A stretch of 64,000 nucleotides of DNA from Rhizobium rhizoryzae (lineage in GTDB: Bacteria; Pseudomonadota; Alphaproteobacteria; Rhizobiales; Rhizobiaceae). The notes beneath the pieces were generated by a model. That model did no database searches. It was given only the letters and a program-made list of their open reading frames with translations, and was not told where the DNA came from. The translations under genes were made by a program, and so were the position numbers. The stretch lies in the NCBI RefSeq assembly GCF_011046895.1, contig NZ_CP049250.1:1462501-1526500 (forward strand), in the 5' to 3' direction. This document shows, piece after piece, positions 11,876 to 20,886 of this stretch. Position 1 is the stretch's first letter; every line of letters starts with the position of its first letter.

Positions 11876-12604
11876 ATGACCGATTTGATGAAGGGCAAGG
11901 TTGCTGCCGTAACGGGTGCGGCCTCTGGCATAGGGCTTGAGTGCGCTCGCGCGCTGATCTCCGAAGGCGCTACGGTGGTGTTGATCGACCGCGCCGGGGA
12001 CAAGCTGGAGGCCCTCTGCAAGGAGCTTGGCGAACGGGCAAAGCCATTGGTGGTTGATCTCCTGAATGGCGCCGAAGTCTCCGGGATGCTGCCCAAGATC
12101 CTGGAACGCGCGGGCCGTCTGGATATCTTTCATGCCAATGCCGGAGCCTATATCGGCGGTCCGGTGGCGGAGGGCGATCCAGACGCCTGGGATCGGATGC
12201 TCAATCTGAACATCAACGCGGCGTTCCGCTCCGTGCATGCAGTGCTGCCGCACATGATTGCTCAGAAGTCCGGCGATATTCTTTTTACAAGCTCGATTGC
12301 CGGGGTCGTTCCCGTCGTCTGGGAGCCGATTTATACGGCATCGAAGTTTGCGGTGCAGGCCTTCGTGCATTCCACCCGTCGCCAGGTGGCGCCGCATGGT
12401 GTGCGTGTCGGAGCGGTGCTGCCCGGTCCTGTGGTCACAGCTCTCCTTGATGATTGGCCGAAAGCCAAGATGGAGGAGGCACTTGCCAACGGCAGTCTGA
12501 TGCAGCCGAAAGAGGTAGCCGATGCTGTCCTGTTCATGCTGTCGCGACCGCGCAATGTCACGATCCGGGATCTGGTGATCCTTCCCAACAGCGTTGACCT
12601 TTGA
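11876..12604 (+). CDS. rbtD: Ribitol 2-dehydrogenase
   Basis: A 242-residue short-chain dehydrogenase that oxidises ribitol to D-ribulose with NAD. It resembles the classical Klebsiella enzyme almost block for block: [13 protein letters not shown] (13-25), [38 protein letters not shown] and the C-terminal VILPNSVDL. The catalytic residues are Ser near 140, Tyr153 and Lys157 in YTASK. ATG 11876 gives seven bases from GGAGG; the ATG six bases earlier is too close. Followed by the kinase that would phosphorylate its product. Confidence 0.92.
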   Translation: MTDLMKGKVAAVTGAASGIGLECARALISEGATVVLIDRAGDKLEALCKELGERAKPLVVDLLNGAEVSGMLPKILERAGRLDIFHANAGAYIGGPVAEGDPDAWDRMLNLNINAAFRSVHAVLPHMIAQKSGDILFTSSIAGVVPVVWEPIYTASKFAVQAFVHSTRRQVAPHGVRVGAVLPGPVVTALLDDWPKAKMEEALANGSLMQPKEVADAVLFMLSRPRNVTIRDLVILPNSVDL

Positions 12605-12655
12605 TCAGGCGCTGATCCGACCAAAAATGAGACGCGGCAGCAAGGGCGACAGACC

Positions 12656-14290
12656 ATGAGCGGGCACGACAATTTGAACCACGCGGCGCAACGATACGTC
12701 ATTGGCGTCGATGTTGGAACAGGAAGCGCTCGTGCGGGTCTCTTCGATCTCAATGGAAACATGCTTTCCGTTTCCAAGCGAGATATCTCCCTTTTTCGGG
12801 ATGCCGGTTCGGTGGTCGAGCAATCGAGCACAGAAATCTGGATCGCGGTCTGCGACATTGTCCGTGAGGCCGTAGCCTTGGCGGGCGTCGATCCGGCGCA
12901 TGTTATCGGGCTGGGCTTCGATGCCACCTGTTCGCTTGTCGTTTTGGGCGAAGGTGGTCGGTCTCTGGCAGTCGGTCCGTCTGATGCGCCCCATCGAGAT
13001 ATCGTGGTCTGGATGGATCATAGGGCTGTAAAGCAGGCAGAGCGCATCAACGAGATGGGTCACGAGGTTCTCAGATATGTCGGTGGACGAATCTCGCCCG
13101 AAATGCAGACGCCGAAACTTCTTTGGCTCAAGGAGAACCGCCCCCATATCTTCGATGCTGCGTGGCAGTTTTTCGATCTGGCCGACTTCCTGACCTGGAA
13201 GTCCACCGGTGATCTTGCACGGTCAACCTGCACGGTAACCTGCAAATGGACCTACCTGGCCCATGAGCAGCGATGGGATCCGAGTTATTTCGAGCAAATC
13301 GGTCTGGGCAATCTGGCAGAGGATGCTTTCGCCCGGATCGGTCAACGGATCGTCGAGCCCGGAACGCCGCTGGGGCAGGGGCTTCTTCAAGAGGCCGCAG
13401 ATCTGATGGGCCTTCTTCCGGGAACAGCCGTTGCCGCCGGAATGATCGATGCCCATGCGGGCGGGATCGGGACCGTGGGCGTGGGCGGAAAACCGACGAG
13501 CAACATGGCCTATGTCTTCGGAACCTCTTCCTGCACCATGACATCCACCGAAGAACCGGTTTTCGTGCCGGGGGTATGGGGTCCCTATTATTCCGCCATG
13601 GTTCCGGGCATCTGGCTGAACGAGGGGGGACAGAGTGCGGCGGGCGCGGCGATAGACCAGTTGACCAGCTTCCACCCGGCTGCAGCAGAGGCTGCGCAAC
13701 TGGCGTCTTCGCAAGGCAAGTCACTTCCCGCGCTTCTTGCGGATCATGCTCTGCAACAGGTGTCCCATCCATCGGATGTCGTCGCGCTGGCAACCGGTTA
13801 TCATGTCGTGCCTGAGTTTCTCGGAAACCGTGCGCCATTCGCAGACCCACATGCCCGCGCCATCATCGCCGGCCTGGGGATGGAACGCGATCTTGAAAGC
13901 CTGGTCGCGCTTTATGTCGCCGGCTTATGCGGCATCGGCTATGGACTGCGCCAGATCATCGATACACAGGCGGGATCCGGCGCTGTCGTGGAACGGGTCG
14001 TCATCAGCGGCGGTGCCGGTTCCAATCCCCTCGTTCGCCAGATCCTCGCCGATGCCAGCAGAAAGCCCGTCACGACCATTTCGGCGCAAGAGCCGGTTCT
14101 GCTCGGTTCTGCCATCCTTGGCAGTGTTGCTGGCGGCGCGTTTTCCAACGTGCGGGATGCCATGGATGCGCTTTCGCGCGTGGCAGATGAGTATCTGCCC
14201 GTCGAGAATGAACTCGAGGAGCGTCACAACAGTCGGTACGAGGCGTTTCTGCGTCTTCAGGAAACTGCGCGCGTCATCCAGTCCAGTTGA
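12656..14290 (+). CDS. FGGY carbohydrate kinase, probably D-ribulokinase
   Basis: A 544-residue sugar kinase of the FGGY family, in the FGGY ribulokinase-like group by length and motifs. The N-terminal phosphate-binding segment is IGVDVGTGSARAGLF near 15-30; further marks are GLGFDATCSLV, VVWMDHRA, IDAHAGGIG and, in the C-terminal domain, ISGGAGSNPLVRQILAD. It should convert D-ribulose from ribitol dehydrogenase to D-ribulose 5-phosphate, feeding the pentose phosphate pathway. Last gene of the ribitol operon. Substrate is inferred from gene order and resemblance. Confidence 0.85.
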   Translation: MSGHDNLNHAAQRYVIGVDVGTGSARAGLFDLNGNMLSVSKRDISLFRDAGSVVEQSSTEIWIAVCDIVREAVALAGVDPAHVIGLGFDATCSLVVLGEGGRSLAVGPSDAPHRDIVVWMDHRAVKQAERINEMGHEVLRYVGGRISPEMQTPKLLWLKENRPHIFDAAWQFFDLADFLTWKSTGDLARSTCTVTCKWTYLAHEQRWDPSYFEQIGLGNLAEDAFARIGQRIVEPGTPLGQGLLQEAADLMGLLPGTAVAAGMIDAHAGGIGTVGVGGKPTSNMAYVFGTSSCTMTSTEEPVFVPGVWGPYYSAMVPGIWLNEGGQSAAGAAIDQLTSFHPAAAEAAQLASSQGKSLPALLADHALQQVSHPSDVVALATGYHVVPEFLGNRAPFADPHARAIIAGLGMERDLESLVALYVAGLCGIGYGLRQIIDTQAGSGAVVERVVISGGAGSNPLVRQILADASRKPVTTISAQEPVLLGSAILGSVAGGAFSNVRDAMDALSRVADEYLPVENELEERHNSRYEAFLRLQETARVIQSS

Positions 14291-14381
14291 GCCAGAGACG
14301 ATTGAGCTTCGCTGTCCTCTGATCTCGTGCCTCACCCCACGCGAAGAGCGTGCACGAGGTTGAGGCACAGAACGGAGTTGT

Positions 14382-14405
14382 GGTGGGCGACGTCAGCCGC
14401 CCACC
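14382..14405 (-). terminator. Hairpin between convergent operons
   Basis: GGTGGGCG (14382-14389) and CGCCCACC (14398-14405) form an 8-pair stem with an 8-base loop, ten bases after the stop of the leftward binding-protein gene. Neither flank has a long T run. It probably marks the 3' end of the leftward operon and may stop both directions. Confidence 0.55.
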
Positions 14406-14414
14406 CTTGATTGA

Positions 14415-15350
14415 TCAATCGTAAAGAACGGCTGCGATCTTCGGATCGTTCATGTTGTTCTTGTCGTACCAGTAGTAGCCGGTATCGATGATCTTCGGCA
14501 GCTTCTCGCCCTTGACGGCCTTTGCCAGCGAATTGACGACGCATTCGCCGATGCCAACCGGGTTCTGGGTGATGGAGCCCAGAAGCGCGCCGTTCTTGAT
14601 GGCATCCTTCTGGGTTTTGCCTGAGTCAAAGCCGATGCCGACGATCTTCTTGCCGGATTCCTTCAGCGCGACGGCCAGACCGATGGCCGCACCTTCGTTG
14701 GAGGCAAAGATACCCTTGATGTTGGGATGAGCCTGCAACATGGCCTTGATATCGTCAGCGGCTTTCAGGGCATCGTTGGCGTACTGAACTTCGACAACCT
14801 TGATATCCGGATACTTTTCCTTGATGCGGTTCAGGAAGCCATCGCGGCGTCCGATACCTGTCGCGGAAGTCTGGTCGTGAATCTCAGCTGCAATTTCACC
14901 CTTGCCGCCAATGGCTTCCGCCATCTTGTCGGCCGCGGCCGCTGCGGCCGTCTTGTTGTCAGTCGAGCACGTGGTGAGCGGCAGATCGCTGTCGACGCCG
15001 GAGTCGAACGCCACGATCGGGATGCCAGCGGTGGCGGCCTTCTTCAAAGCGGGCACCTGCGCCTTGGAATCGAGCGCGGCAAAGCCAAGGCCTTGCGGCT
15101 TCTTTGCGATGGCGGCGTTCAGGATGTCCGTCTGCTTGTCGATCTGCGCCTCGGTTTCCGGGCCTTCGAAGGTGATCTTCACGCCGTTGGCCTTGGCAGC
15201 CTTGTCGGCTCCAGACTTGACCGCCTGCCAGAACTGGTGGCTGAAGCCCTTGGCGACAATGGGGAAATAGGCTTCCTGTGCTTTTGCACCTGTGCTGAAC
15301 ACGCATGCCGCGCTCAGGGCCAGGATGGCTGCGGTGGTGGTTTTCTTCAT
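14415..15350 (-). CDS. Sugar ABC importer, substrate-binding protein
   Basis: A 311-residue periplasmic protein. Signal peptide residues 1-24 (ends TGAKA). The mature part has the ribose/galactose-type type I binding fold: FPIVAKGFSHQFWQAVK, GLGFAALDSK, IPIVAFDSGVDSD and GIFASNEGAAIGLA. GGGAGCGAG precedes the ATG. It is the last gene of a leftward operon (ATPase, permease, binding protein), an unusual order because the binding protein normally comes first. No enzyme gene accompanies it, so the substrate cannot be read from context; a pentose, deoxy sugar or polyol is likely. Confidence 0.85.
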   Translation of the reverse strand: MKKTTTAAILALSAACVFSTGAKAQEAYFPIVAKGFSHQFWQAVKSGADKAAKANGVKITFEGPETEAQIDKQTDILNAAIAKKPQGLGFAALDSKAQVPALKKAATAGIPIVAFDSGVDSDLPLTTCSTDNKTAAAAAADKMAEAIGGKGEIAAEIHDQTSATGIGRRDGFLNRIKEKYPDIKVVEVQYANDALKAADDIKAMLQAHPNIKGIFASNEGAAIGLAVALKESGKKIVGIGFDSGKTQKDAIKNGALLGSITQNPVGIGECVVNSLAKAVKGEKLPKIIDTGYYWYDKNNMNDPKIAAVLYD

Positions 15351-15444
15351 ATCTCGCTCCCAATGATATGTTTGTTAATTGCAAGAGGCTTTGCGTCTTG
15401 CGGTTCGATTTCCCAGTCCTGCGAAAGCTCCTCTCTTTCGCCGA

Positions 15445-16449
15445 TCAGGCCCTCCTTCTCAGCATGATGTCGACGAAGACGGCGACGATGATGATGACGC
15501 CCGTCACGACGATCTTCCATTCCTCCTGCACTCCCATGATGCGAAGGCCGTTGGTGAGAACGCTCATGATGAAGGCGCCAATAATGGTGCCGAGAATGGT
15601 GCCGCGCCCGCCGGAAAGCGAGGTGCCGCCGATGACGACTGCGGCAATCGCATCCAGTTCGTAGCCAAGCCCGAGTGCCGGTTGCGCCGAATTCAGGCGC
15701 GACGATATGATGAGACCGGCAATGCCGCAGATCAGGCCGCTCAACGCATAGGTCAGGATCTTCCAGAAGTCGACATTGACGCCAGAGAGACGCGCGGCCT
15801 CCTCGTTGCTACCGAGCGCAAAGATGTAGCGCCCGAACAGCGTGCGGTTGAGAATGATCGAGGCAATGATGGCGACGATGAACATGATCATCACGCCATT
15901 GGGGATTTCGAGCCCGGGTATCAGAAGCGCAAGCGAACTTTCCGGTGAGATCAATCCATAGTTCGGGGTGTCGTTGAAATAGATCGGACGGGTGCCGGAG
16001 AAGACGAGTGCAAGGCCGCGCGCGATCTGCATCATGCCGAGTGTGGCAATGAACGGCGGGATCTTGAGTTTGGCGACCGCCGTGCCGGAGATCGCACCCA
16101 TGACCGCACCAGATGCCATCGCACCCAGAATACCCAGCGGCAAGGGCATGCCGAGATTGGTGAGAATGATGCCGGCCATCACGGCAGTCAGCGTCATCAT
16201 GGTGCCGACAGCCAGATCGATGCCACCGGAGATGATGACGAATGTCACCGCCACGCCCAGCACGCCGTTCACCGCAGTGGCCTGCATGATGTTGACGACG
16301 TTGTTCCAGGCCGCAAAATTTTCGGTGAAGACGCTGAAGAAGACGAGCAGTGCTATCAGCACCACGAAGGCCACGCCCTTTTGCAGGGTAGAGGTTGAAA
16401 CGAGGGCCGATTTTGTCTTGCCGGCTTGGTCGAGTGTCAGATCGGTCAT
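15445..16449 (-). CDS. Sugar ABC importer, permease (RbsC-like)
   Basis: A 334-residue inner-membrane permease of the ribose-type (CUT2) family with eight to ten hydrophobic segments. Marks include ISGGIDLAVGTMMTLTAV near 75-90, KLKIPPFIATLGMMQIARG, ALGSNEEAARLSGVN and VIGGTSLSGGRGTI. Placed between the ATPase gene (27 bases upstream) and the binding-protein gene (94 bases downstream). It would pair with the double-domain ATPase encoded just before it. Confidence 0.87.
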   Translation of the reverse strand: MTDLTLDQAGKTKSALVSTSTLQKGVAFVVLIALLVFFSVFTENFAAWNNVVNIMQATAVNGVLGVAVTFVIISGGIDLAVGTMMTLTAVMAGIILTNLGMPLPLGILGAMASGAVMGAISGTAVAKLKIPPFIATLGMMQIARGLALVFSGTRPIYFNDTPNYGLISPESSLALLIPGLEIPNGVMIMFIVAIIASIILNRTLFGRYIFALGSNEEAARLSGVNVDFWKILTYALSGLICGIAGLIISSRLNSAQPALGLGYELDAIAAVVIGGTSLSGGRGTILGTIIGAFIMSVLTNGLRIMGVQEEWKIVVTGVIIIVAVFVDIMLRRRA

Positions 16450-16476
16450 GATCGGTTTTTCCTTATCGAGGCCCTG

Positions 16477-17982
16477 TCACCGCTGTGTCGCAAGCGTCAT
16501 GATGCTTTCCTGGGTCGCATCGCGTCCCGTCAGTTCGCCGGTGATCCGCCCCTCGCACATCACGAGAATGCGGTGCGACAGCCGCAGTACTTCCGGCAAT
16601 TCGGATGAGATGACGATGATGGCCTTGCCCTGGTCAGCCAGCGATTGCAGCAGCTTGTAGATTTCGGCTTTTGCGCCGATATCGATGCCGCGGGTCGGTT
16701 CATCGAAAATCAGGATGTCGCAATCGCGCAGCAGCCACTTGGAAATGACGATCTTCTGCTGGTTGCCGCCGGAGAGAAGGCGTGTTTCCTGATCGACCGA
16801 GGGCGTCTTGATCCTCAGCTTTTGAATATAATCATTGGCGGCTGCGCTCATGCGCGCATCGTTCATGAAGACCCTGCTTCGTGTGAAGCGCGGCCATGAC
16901 GACATGGTGACGTTGTCTCCAACCGTCATCGAGGTCACGAGCCCGTAGTGCTTGCGGTCTTCGCTGAGATAGGCCAACCCCAGACGTACGGCATCCTGCG
17001 GGCTGCGGATGGCCTGCGTCACCCCGTGAATGCTGATCTCGCCGCTGTCGATGGGATCTGCACCGAAGATGGCGCGCGCGACCTCCGTTCGACCAGCGCC
17101 CATCAGCCCCGCAAAGCCCAGGATCTCGCCTTTGCGCAGCGAGAAGCTGACATTGCGAATTGCGCGCCCGCGGTTGAGGTTCTTCACATCCAGAACCACA
17201 TCGCCGCCCTGGCCCGTGGCGCGTGTGGCATCCGCCAGTTCACGACCCACCATGAGGGAGATGATCCTGGACATGTCGGTCGTGGCGGCAGGCAGCGTAT
17301 CGATATACTGGCCGTCGCGCATGACTGTCACCCGGTCGGCGATACGCTTTACCTCATCCATCTTGTGCGTGATGTAGATGATGCCCACACCATGCGCCTT
17401 CAGGTCGTTGATGATCGCGAAGAGGTGCTCCACCTCCTTGTCGTTGATGGCAGATGTCGGCTCATCCATGATCAGGATGCGAGAATTGAAGGAAAGTGCC
17501 TTGGCAATCTCCACAAGCTGCTGGCGCGCCACCGTGAGCGTGCCCACCTCGACATCCGGATCGAGATCCACCTTCATGCGGGCAAACAGCGCTGCCGTAT
17601 CGGCCCGCATTTTCGCTTCATCGACGAACACACCGAAGCCCTTGCGAGGCTCGCGGCCTATATAGATGTTCTGTGCGGCCGTCAGATGGTTCATCAGGAA
17701 CAGTTCCTGATGGATGATGCTGATGCCAAGCGCCTGGGCCGCACGCGGATCGGATAGGTTCACCTTCTGGCCACTGATATGAATCTCGCCAGCATCCGGC
17801 TGGTAGATGCCGGTCATGATTTTCATCAGGGTGGATTTGCCCGCGCCGTTTTCCCCCATCAACGCGTGAACTTCGCCCGGACGCAGGTCGAACCGTGCAT
17901 TCACAAGCGCTTTGACGCCTGGAAAGGATTTGTGGATCGCCTCGACCGAAATCAGCGGAACCGTGTCTGACGTGTTGTGCAT
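16477..17982 (-). CDS. Sugar ABC importer, double ATPase (RbsA-like)
   Basis: A 501-residue ATPase with two tandem nucleotide-binding domains, the normal CUT2 architecture. The first has Walker [10 protein letters not shown], Walker [11 protein letters not shown] and a signature region reading LTVARQQ rather than LSGGQ. The second has a degenerate Walker A (GLMGAGRTE) but a good LSGGNQQK signature and [12 protein letters not shown]. Degeneracy of the second Walker A is usual in this group. First gene of the leftward operon; its promoter must lie in the long region to the right. Confidence 0.9.
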   Translation of the reverse strand: MHNTSDTVPLISVEAIHKSFPGVKALVNARFDLRPGEVHALMGENGAGKSTLMKIMTGIYQPDAGEIHISGQKVNLSDPRAAQALGISIIHQELFLMNHLTAAQNIYIGREPRKGFGVFVDEAKMRADTAALFARMKVDLDPDVEVGTLTVARQQLVEIAKALSFNSRILIMDEPTSAINDKEVEHLFAIINDLKAHGVGIIYITHKMDEVKRIADRVTVMRDGQYIDTLPAATTDMSRIISLMVGRELADATRATGQGGDVVLDVKNLNRGRAIRNVSFSLRKGEILGFAGLMGAGRTEVARAIFGADPIDSGEISIHGVTQAIRSPQDAVRLGLAYLSEDRKHYGLVTSMTVGDNVTMSSWPRFTRSRVFMNDARMSAAANDYIQKLRIKTPSVDQETRLLSGGNQQKIVISKWLLRDCDILIFDEPTRGIDIGAKAEIYKLLQSLADQGKAIIVISSELPEVLRLSHRILVMCEGRITGELTGRDATQESIMTLATQR

Positions 17983-18422
17983 GCCATGATCCTGATTGCG
18001 ATTCTGGCCTGAGAGCCGGCCAAGGAAATTCGTTCTCGCCCAATGATGAGCGAGTGCAGATTGCTTTCATTCTGGCTGGAACCGGCTAATCCAGTTACGT
18101 CCCTACGCACTCACATCAGAGCCAATAGCTTCCGATGGACTGGCCAAACGTGCCGGACGAAAATCAGCAGTGCAGTTGTCTTGATCTTGGCATTTTGTCC
18201 TCCCGCAAGCGCACCGATACGACCTGACATCTCCCCAGCCATCAGGTCATCGCTTTCAGGCGCCAGCTAGGCGCCTCGGCTATATAATGCTCAAGAAAAC
18301 AAGCAATTTTCAATCTATAAAATCATACTTGAAGAGGATTTCGTCACTTCACCTGAATTATGTCTATAAGAGACGTTACTTGTTTCAAATACGACACTTA
18401 CGCATGGTGTTCATGAAAATGC
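17983..18422. other. Control region of the orphan importer
   Basis: About 440 bases between the importer ATPase gene and the terminator of the sco gene. No convincing gene is present. It must contain the promoter of the leftward importer operon. A tandem AGGCGCC pair (18258-18264 and 18269-18275) and an AT-rich part (18280-18400) are the only structures I noticed. Confidence 0.5.
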
Positions 18423-18449
18423 GACCCGCTGAGGCTTGCGCAGCGGGTC
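18423..18449 (-). terminator. Terminator of the sco/pcuC operon
   Basis: GACCCGCTG (18423-18431) and CAGCGGGTC (18441-18449) form a perfect 9-pair stem with a 9-base loop, 9 bases after the stop of the leftward Sco gene. On the minus strand it is followed by GCATTTTC. Confidence 0.75.
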
Positions 18450-18458
18450 ACTCAGTCA

Positions 18459-19061
18459 TCAGGAATTTTGCCGAAGCAGTGAGGCGCGTATCTTCTTGAG
18501 CGCCTCGTCCTCGTTGATGCCGTAGGGCATCATGCCTTTCAGCCGCCCATCCGCTCCGATCAGAAGCAGCGAGGTAGTATGGCTCATGTGGTAGTCGCCA
18601 TCGCTACTGGGAAGTTTCGAAGCATGGATCATCCAGCCATCGATCACTTTCTTCATCTCCGCTTCGGTGCCCGTAATGCCGGTGATGCGATCCGTGAACG
18701 CCGTTACATAGCTTCTCATCACGTCCGGGGTGTCGCGTGCCGGATCGATCGTGAAGAAATAGGCTCGCAGTGATTTACCGTCGGGTCCTAGTTCCTTCAG
18801 CCAGTCAGCAACTTCGAAGAGCGTTGTCGGGCAAACCTCCGGGCAATGGGTGTAGCCGAAGTAGACAATGGAGGGCGCGCCCTTGAAAAGGCTTTGATCG
18901 ACGGGATTTCCCTGATCATCCACCAGTGAGAAGCGCGCGTTGAACGGGCTGGCTCTCGGCGTGTCCTGCGCGACCCAGGTCATGACGCCAACCAGCGCCG
19001 CGACGAAAACGGCAGCCACACCCCCGCCCAGCAGCATGAATGGACTGACACGTTTTGTCAT
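18459..19061 (-). CDS. SCO1/SenC/PrrC-family copper protein
   Basis: A 200-residue protein anchored by one N-terminal membrane segment (about 8-30) with a thioredoxin-like periplasmic domain. The copper-binding CPEVC motif (Cys73, Cys77) and a His in YHMSHT (His161) are all present, as needed for copper(I) binding. Members help build the CuA centre of cytochrome c oxidase or act as thiol-disulfide proteins. The ATG overlaps the stop of the PCu(A)C gene by four bases. Sco and PCu(A)C proteins are known to hand copper to each other. The oxidase in this window (quinol type, no CuA) is not its obvious client. Confidence 0.92.
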   Translation of the reverse strand: MTKRVSPFMLLGGGVAAVFVAALVGVMTWVAQDTPRASPFNARFSLVDDQGNPVDQSLFKGAPSIVYFGYTHCPEVCPTTLFEVADWLKELGPDGKSLRAYFFTIDPARDTPDVMRSYVTAFTDRITGITGTEAEMKKVIDGWMIHASKLPSSDGDYHMSHTTSLLLIGADGRLKGMMPYGINEDEALKKIRASLLRQNS

Positions 19062-19558
19062 TTTTTATGGTCTCCAGCGCCGTGGCCAGCGTGGTCGTTC
19101 TTGGCCTCGCCACTCGCAGGTCCGACAGCAAATTCCACGTCAACGGATCCTGCCTTTTCGAACACGAGCTTTGCTTTCACCATTTCACCTTCCTTGAAAG
19201 GCTGGGCGACATTCATGAACATCAGATGATAGCTACCGGGCTTCAATTCAACGGTGCTGTTTGCCGGAACGGCCAGACCGTCCTTCAACTCGCGCATCTC
19301 CATGATGCCGCCATCCATCTTCATTTCATGGATCTGGACCGAGGCTGCGCGGTCGGATGAAGCGCTCACGAGGCGATCATCGGCACCGGCATTCGTAATC
19401 TTCAGATAGCCGCCGCCAACTTTTGCACCGGGCAGCATGGCGCGGCTGTAGGGATGGCCGATCTTCAGATCGCCGATCTGAAAACCATGGGCAAATGCAG
19501 ATGTTACGCCGACGAGCGTCAGCAGGACGGCGGCGAGGGAAATCAGTTTCTGTTTCAT
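19058..19558 (-). CDS. Periplasmic copper chaperone PCu(A)C
   Basis: A 166-residue secreted protein. Residues 1-23 are a Sec signal peptide. The copper motif of the family, H-x10-M-x22-H-x-M, is met by His77, Met88, His111 and Met113. The C-terminus is His-rich (DHAGHGAGDHKK), which could bind extra metal. Family members carry copper(I) in the periplasm to cytochrome oxidase assembly. Cotranscribed with the Sco gene; the Crp/Fnr-type gene lies 54 bases upstream on the same strand and may be part of the operon. Confidence 0.92.
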   Translation of the reverse strand: MKQKLISLAAVLLTLVGVTSAFAHGFQIGDLKIGHPYSRAMLPGAKVGGGYLKITNAGADDRLVSASSDRAASVQIHEMKMDGGIMEMRELKDGLAVPANSTVELKPGSYHLMFMNVAQPFKEGEMVKAKLVFEKAGSVDVEFAVGPASGEAKNDHAGHGAGDHKK

Positions 19559-19612
19559 TGCTTTTCTCTTAGGTTGAATTGTTGGACGTGCGCGGCTGGG
19601 CCGCAGTTGAAT

Positions 19613-20290
19613 TCAGGTGGAGGGCGCCAGTCCGTCCGCGATAGCGCGCAGAGCCGTTTTTTCGCGAATGGTCATGCGGTCTGTCCGTTCAAAGGCGATC
19701 AGGCCCTTGCGTTTGAAGTCGCTCAGACAACGGCTGACGGTTTCGAGCGTCAGGCCCAGCCAGTCGGCAAGTTCGTTTCGCATAAGGTATAGGTTAAACG
19801 AGGGGCGCATCTGGGTGTCAGCGTTGCGGGCGAACTGATCCGCCAGATCGAGCAGCGCGGTCGCTACCTTTTCCGTGCTTTTCTTGCGACCCAGCAGCAG
19901 AGCGTGCTCATAGGCCCTCTTCATTGCCAGTTGGCGCGCCTCTTCGATTGCATCGCGGTCGCAATGCTCATCCAGTCTTTCGACATTGGTGAATGTCAGT
20001 GAGCGTGCCTTGGCCGTTCCATGGGTCAGCATGGAGCAGAACAGCACGCGCCCCTGACCCAACACATCAAGGATCTGCCGTCGGCCGTCTGGCAATTCAT
20101 GGGATACGATCAGGCAGCCCCGGCCTATCCTGACTGCCGCGTCACGCCATTGAGCTGGCGGAACGAGTGTTGTTTGAGGTGCGACCCACCGCTCCTGACG
20201 AAGAGGTGTCTGGGTATTGGTTAGACGGAACGGAACAGAACCACCCGCTGGTTCGATATGCTCTAGCATGAAGCGCAATCCGGAAGGCAT
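19613..20290 (-). CDS. Crp/Fnr-family transcriptional regulator
   Basis: A 225-residue regulator. Residues about 20-110 are a cyclic-nucleotide-type beta-barrel, then a dimer helix, then a winged helix-turn-helix near 165-200 with LADWLGLTLETVSRCLSDFKRKGLI. The recognition element ETVSR matches the FNR/FixK type. The N-terminal cysteine cluster of oxygen-sensing FNR is absent, so direct Fe-S oxygen sensing is unlikely. AAGGCTGA supports the ATG at 20290. Its position suggests control of respiratory or copper genes, not proven. The small inverted repeat CACCGT-N6-ACGGTG (20325-20342) lies just upstream. Confidence 0.85.
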   Translation of the reverse strand: MPSGLRFMLEHIEPAGGSVPFRLTNTQTPLRQERWVAPQTTLVPPAQWRDAAVRIGRGCLIVSHELPDGRRQILDVLGQGRVLFCSMLTHGTAKARSLTFTNVERLDEHCDRDAIEEARQLAMKRAYEHALLLGRKKSTEKVATALLDLADQFARNADTQMRPSFNLYLMRNELADWLGLTLETVSRCLSDFKRKGLIAFERTDRMTIREKTALRAIADGLAPST

Positions 20291-20324
20291 TCAGCCTTGA
20301 CAGGCCGCATGCCGATTGAACGGA

Positions 20325-20342
20325 CACCGTGTCACAACGGTG
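20325..20342. promoter_or_regulatory. Short inverted repeat upstream of the Crp/Fnr gene
   Basis: CACCGT and ACGGTG, six-base arms around a six-base spacer, lie 35 bases upstream of the start of the leftward Crp/Fnr-type gene and just after the end of the DUF2946-like gene. It could be an operator; arms this short also occur by chance. Confidence 0.3.
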
Positions 20343-20354
20343 CATGACCATTCA

Positions 20355-20744
20355 TCAGGCAGAGGCGGGCGGCGCGCGGGGATTGGCGTTCGGAGGAATC
20401 TGCTGGCGATAATGAGCTTCGATCCGTTTTGCAAAAACCATCGTCTCCGCGAAGGAAACGATCAGTCCGGCTTGCGCCGAAGGTTCGGGCAGCAGGACGG
20501 ATGCGCTGAGGCGGCAGGCTTCGCACTGGTTCGAGGCATGCACATGCGGTTTTGTCTTGCCGTCCTCATCGGACGAGCAGATCACCGGGATCGAGCCGTC
20601 AGGCAATGCGATGGCGGAGAGTTCGGGTGCCGTCAACTGTGCGGCAACAGCCTCCGGCGGGCGGTGGGCAAATGACAGCATGAAGAGGGCGATTACGCAC
20701 AGAATGCGTAGCCATGTCGCTGCCATGTGTCCTGATCGTGCCAT
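20355..20744 (-). CDS. DUF2946-like secreted protein
   Basis: A 129-residue protein starting with a hydrophobic signal or anchor (ATWLRILCVIALFMLSFA) and ending in a Pro/Ala-rich tail. It contains PVICSSDEDG and HASNQCEACRLSA with a CxxC pair and a nearby His, the pattern I associate with DUF2946-type proteins found beside copper genes. I start it at ATG 20744, preceded by GAGG; a longer in-frame start at 20822 would place a charged stretch before the signal. It lies upstream of the Crp/Fnr, PCu(A)C and Sco genes on the same strand, so a role in metal handling is plausible but unproven. Confidence 0.6.
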   Translation of the reverse strand: MARSGHMAATWLRILCVIALFMLSFAHRPPEAVAAQLTAPELSAIALPDGSIPVICSSDEDGKTKPHVHASNQCEACRLSASVLLPEPSAQAGLIVSFAETMVFAKRIEAHYRQQIPPNANPRAPPASA

Positions 20745-20886
20745 CCGAGATCCTCTGTCGCAAGATGTATCCGAGAGCATCATTGACCGCAATGCGGCAT
20801 TTTCGTCTTTGATGCGGCGCAATCAGGTCACAAAAAACGCCCGGACACTTTGCCGGGCGTTTCTGAATTCAGTCGGAAGCAGGGGG

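Noticed and set aside
18043-18270. A 75-codon frame upstream of the orphan importer
   Set aside because: No ribosome binding site, no resemblance to any family, and it lies in the expected promoter region.
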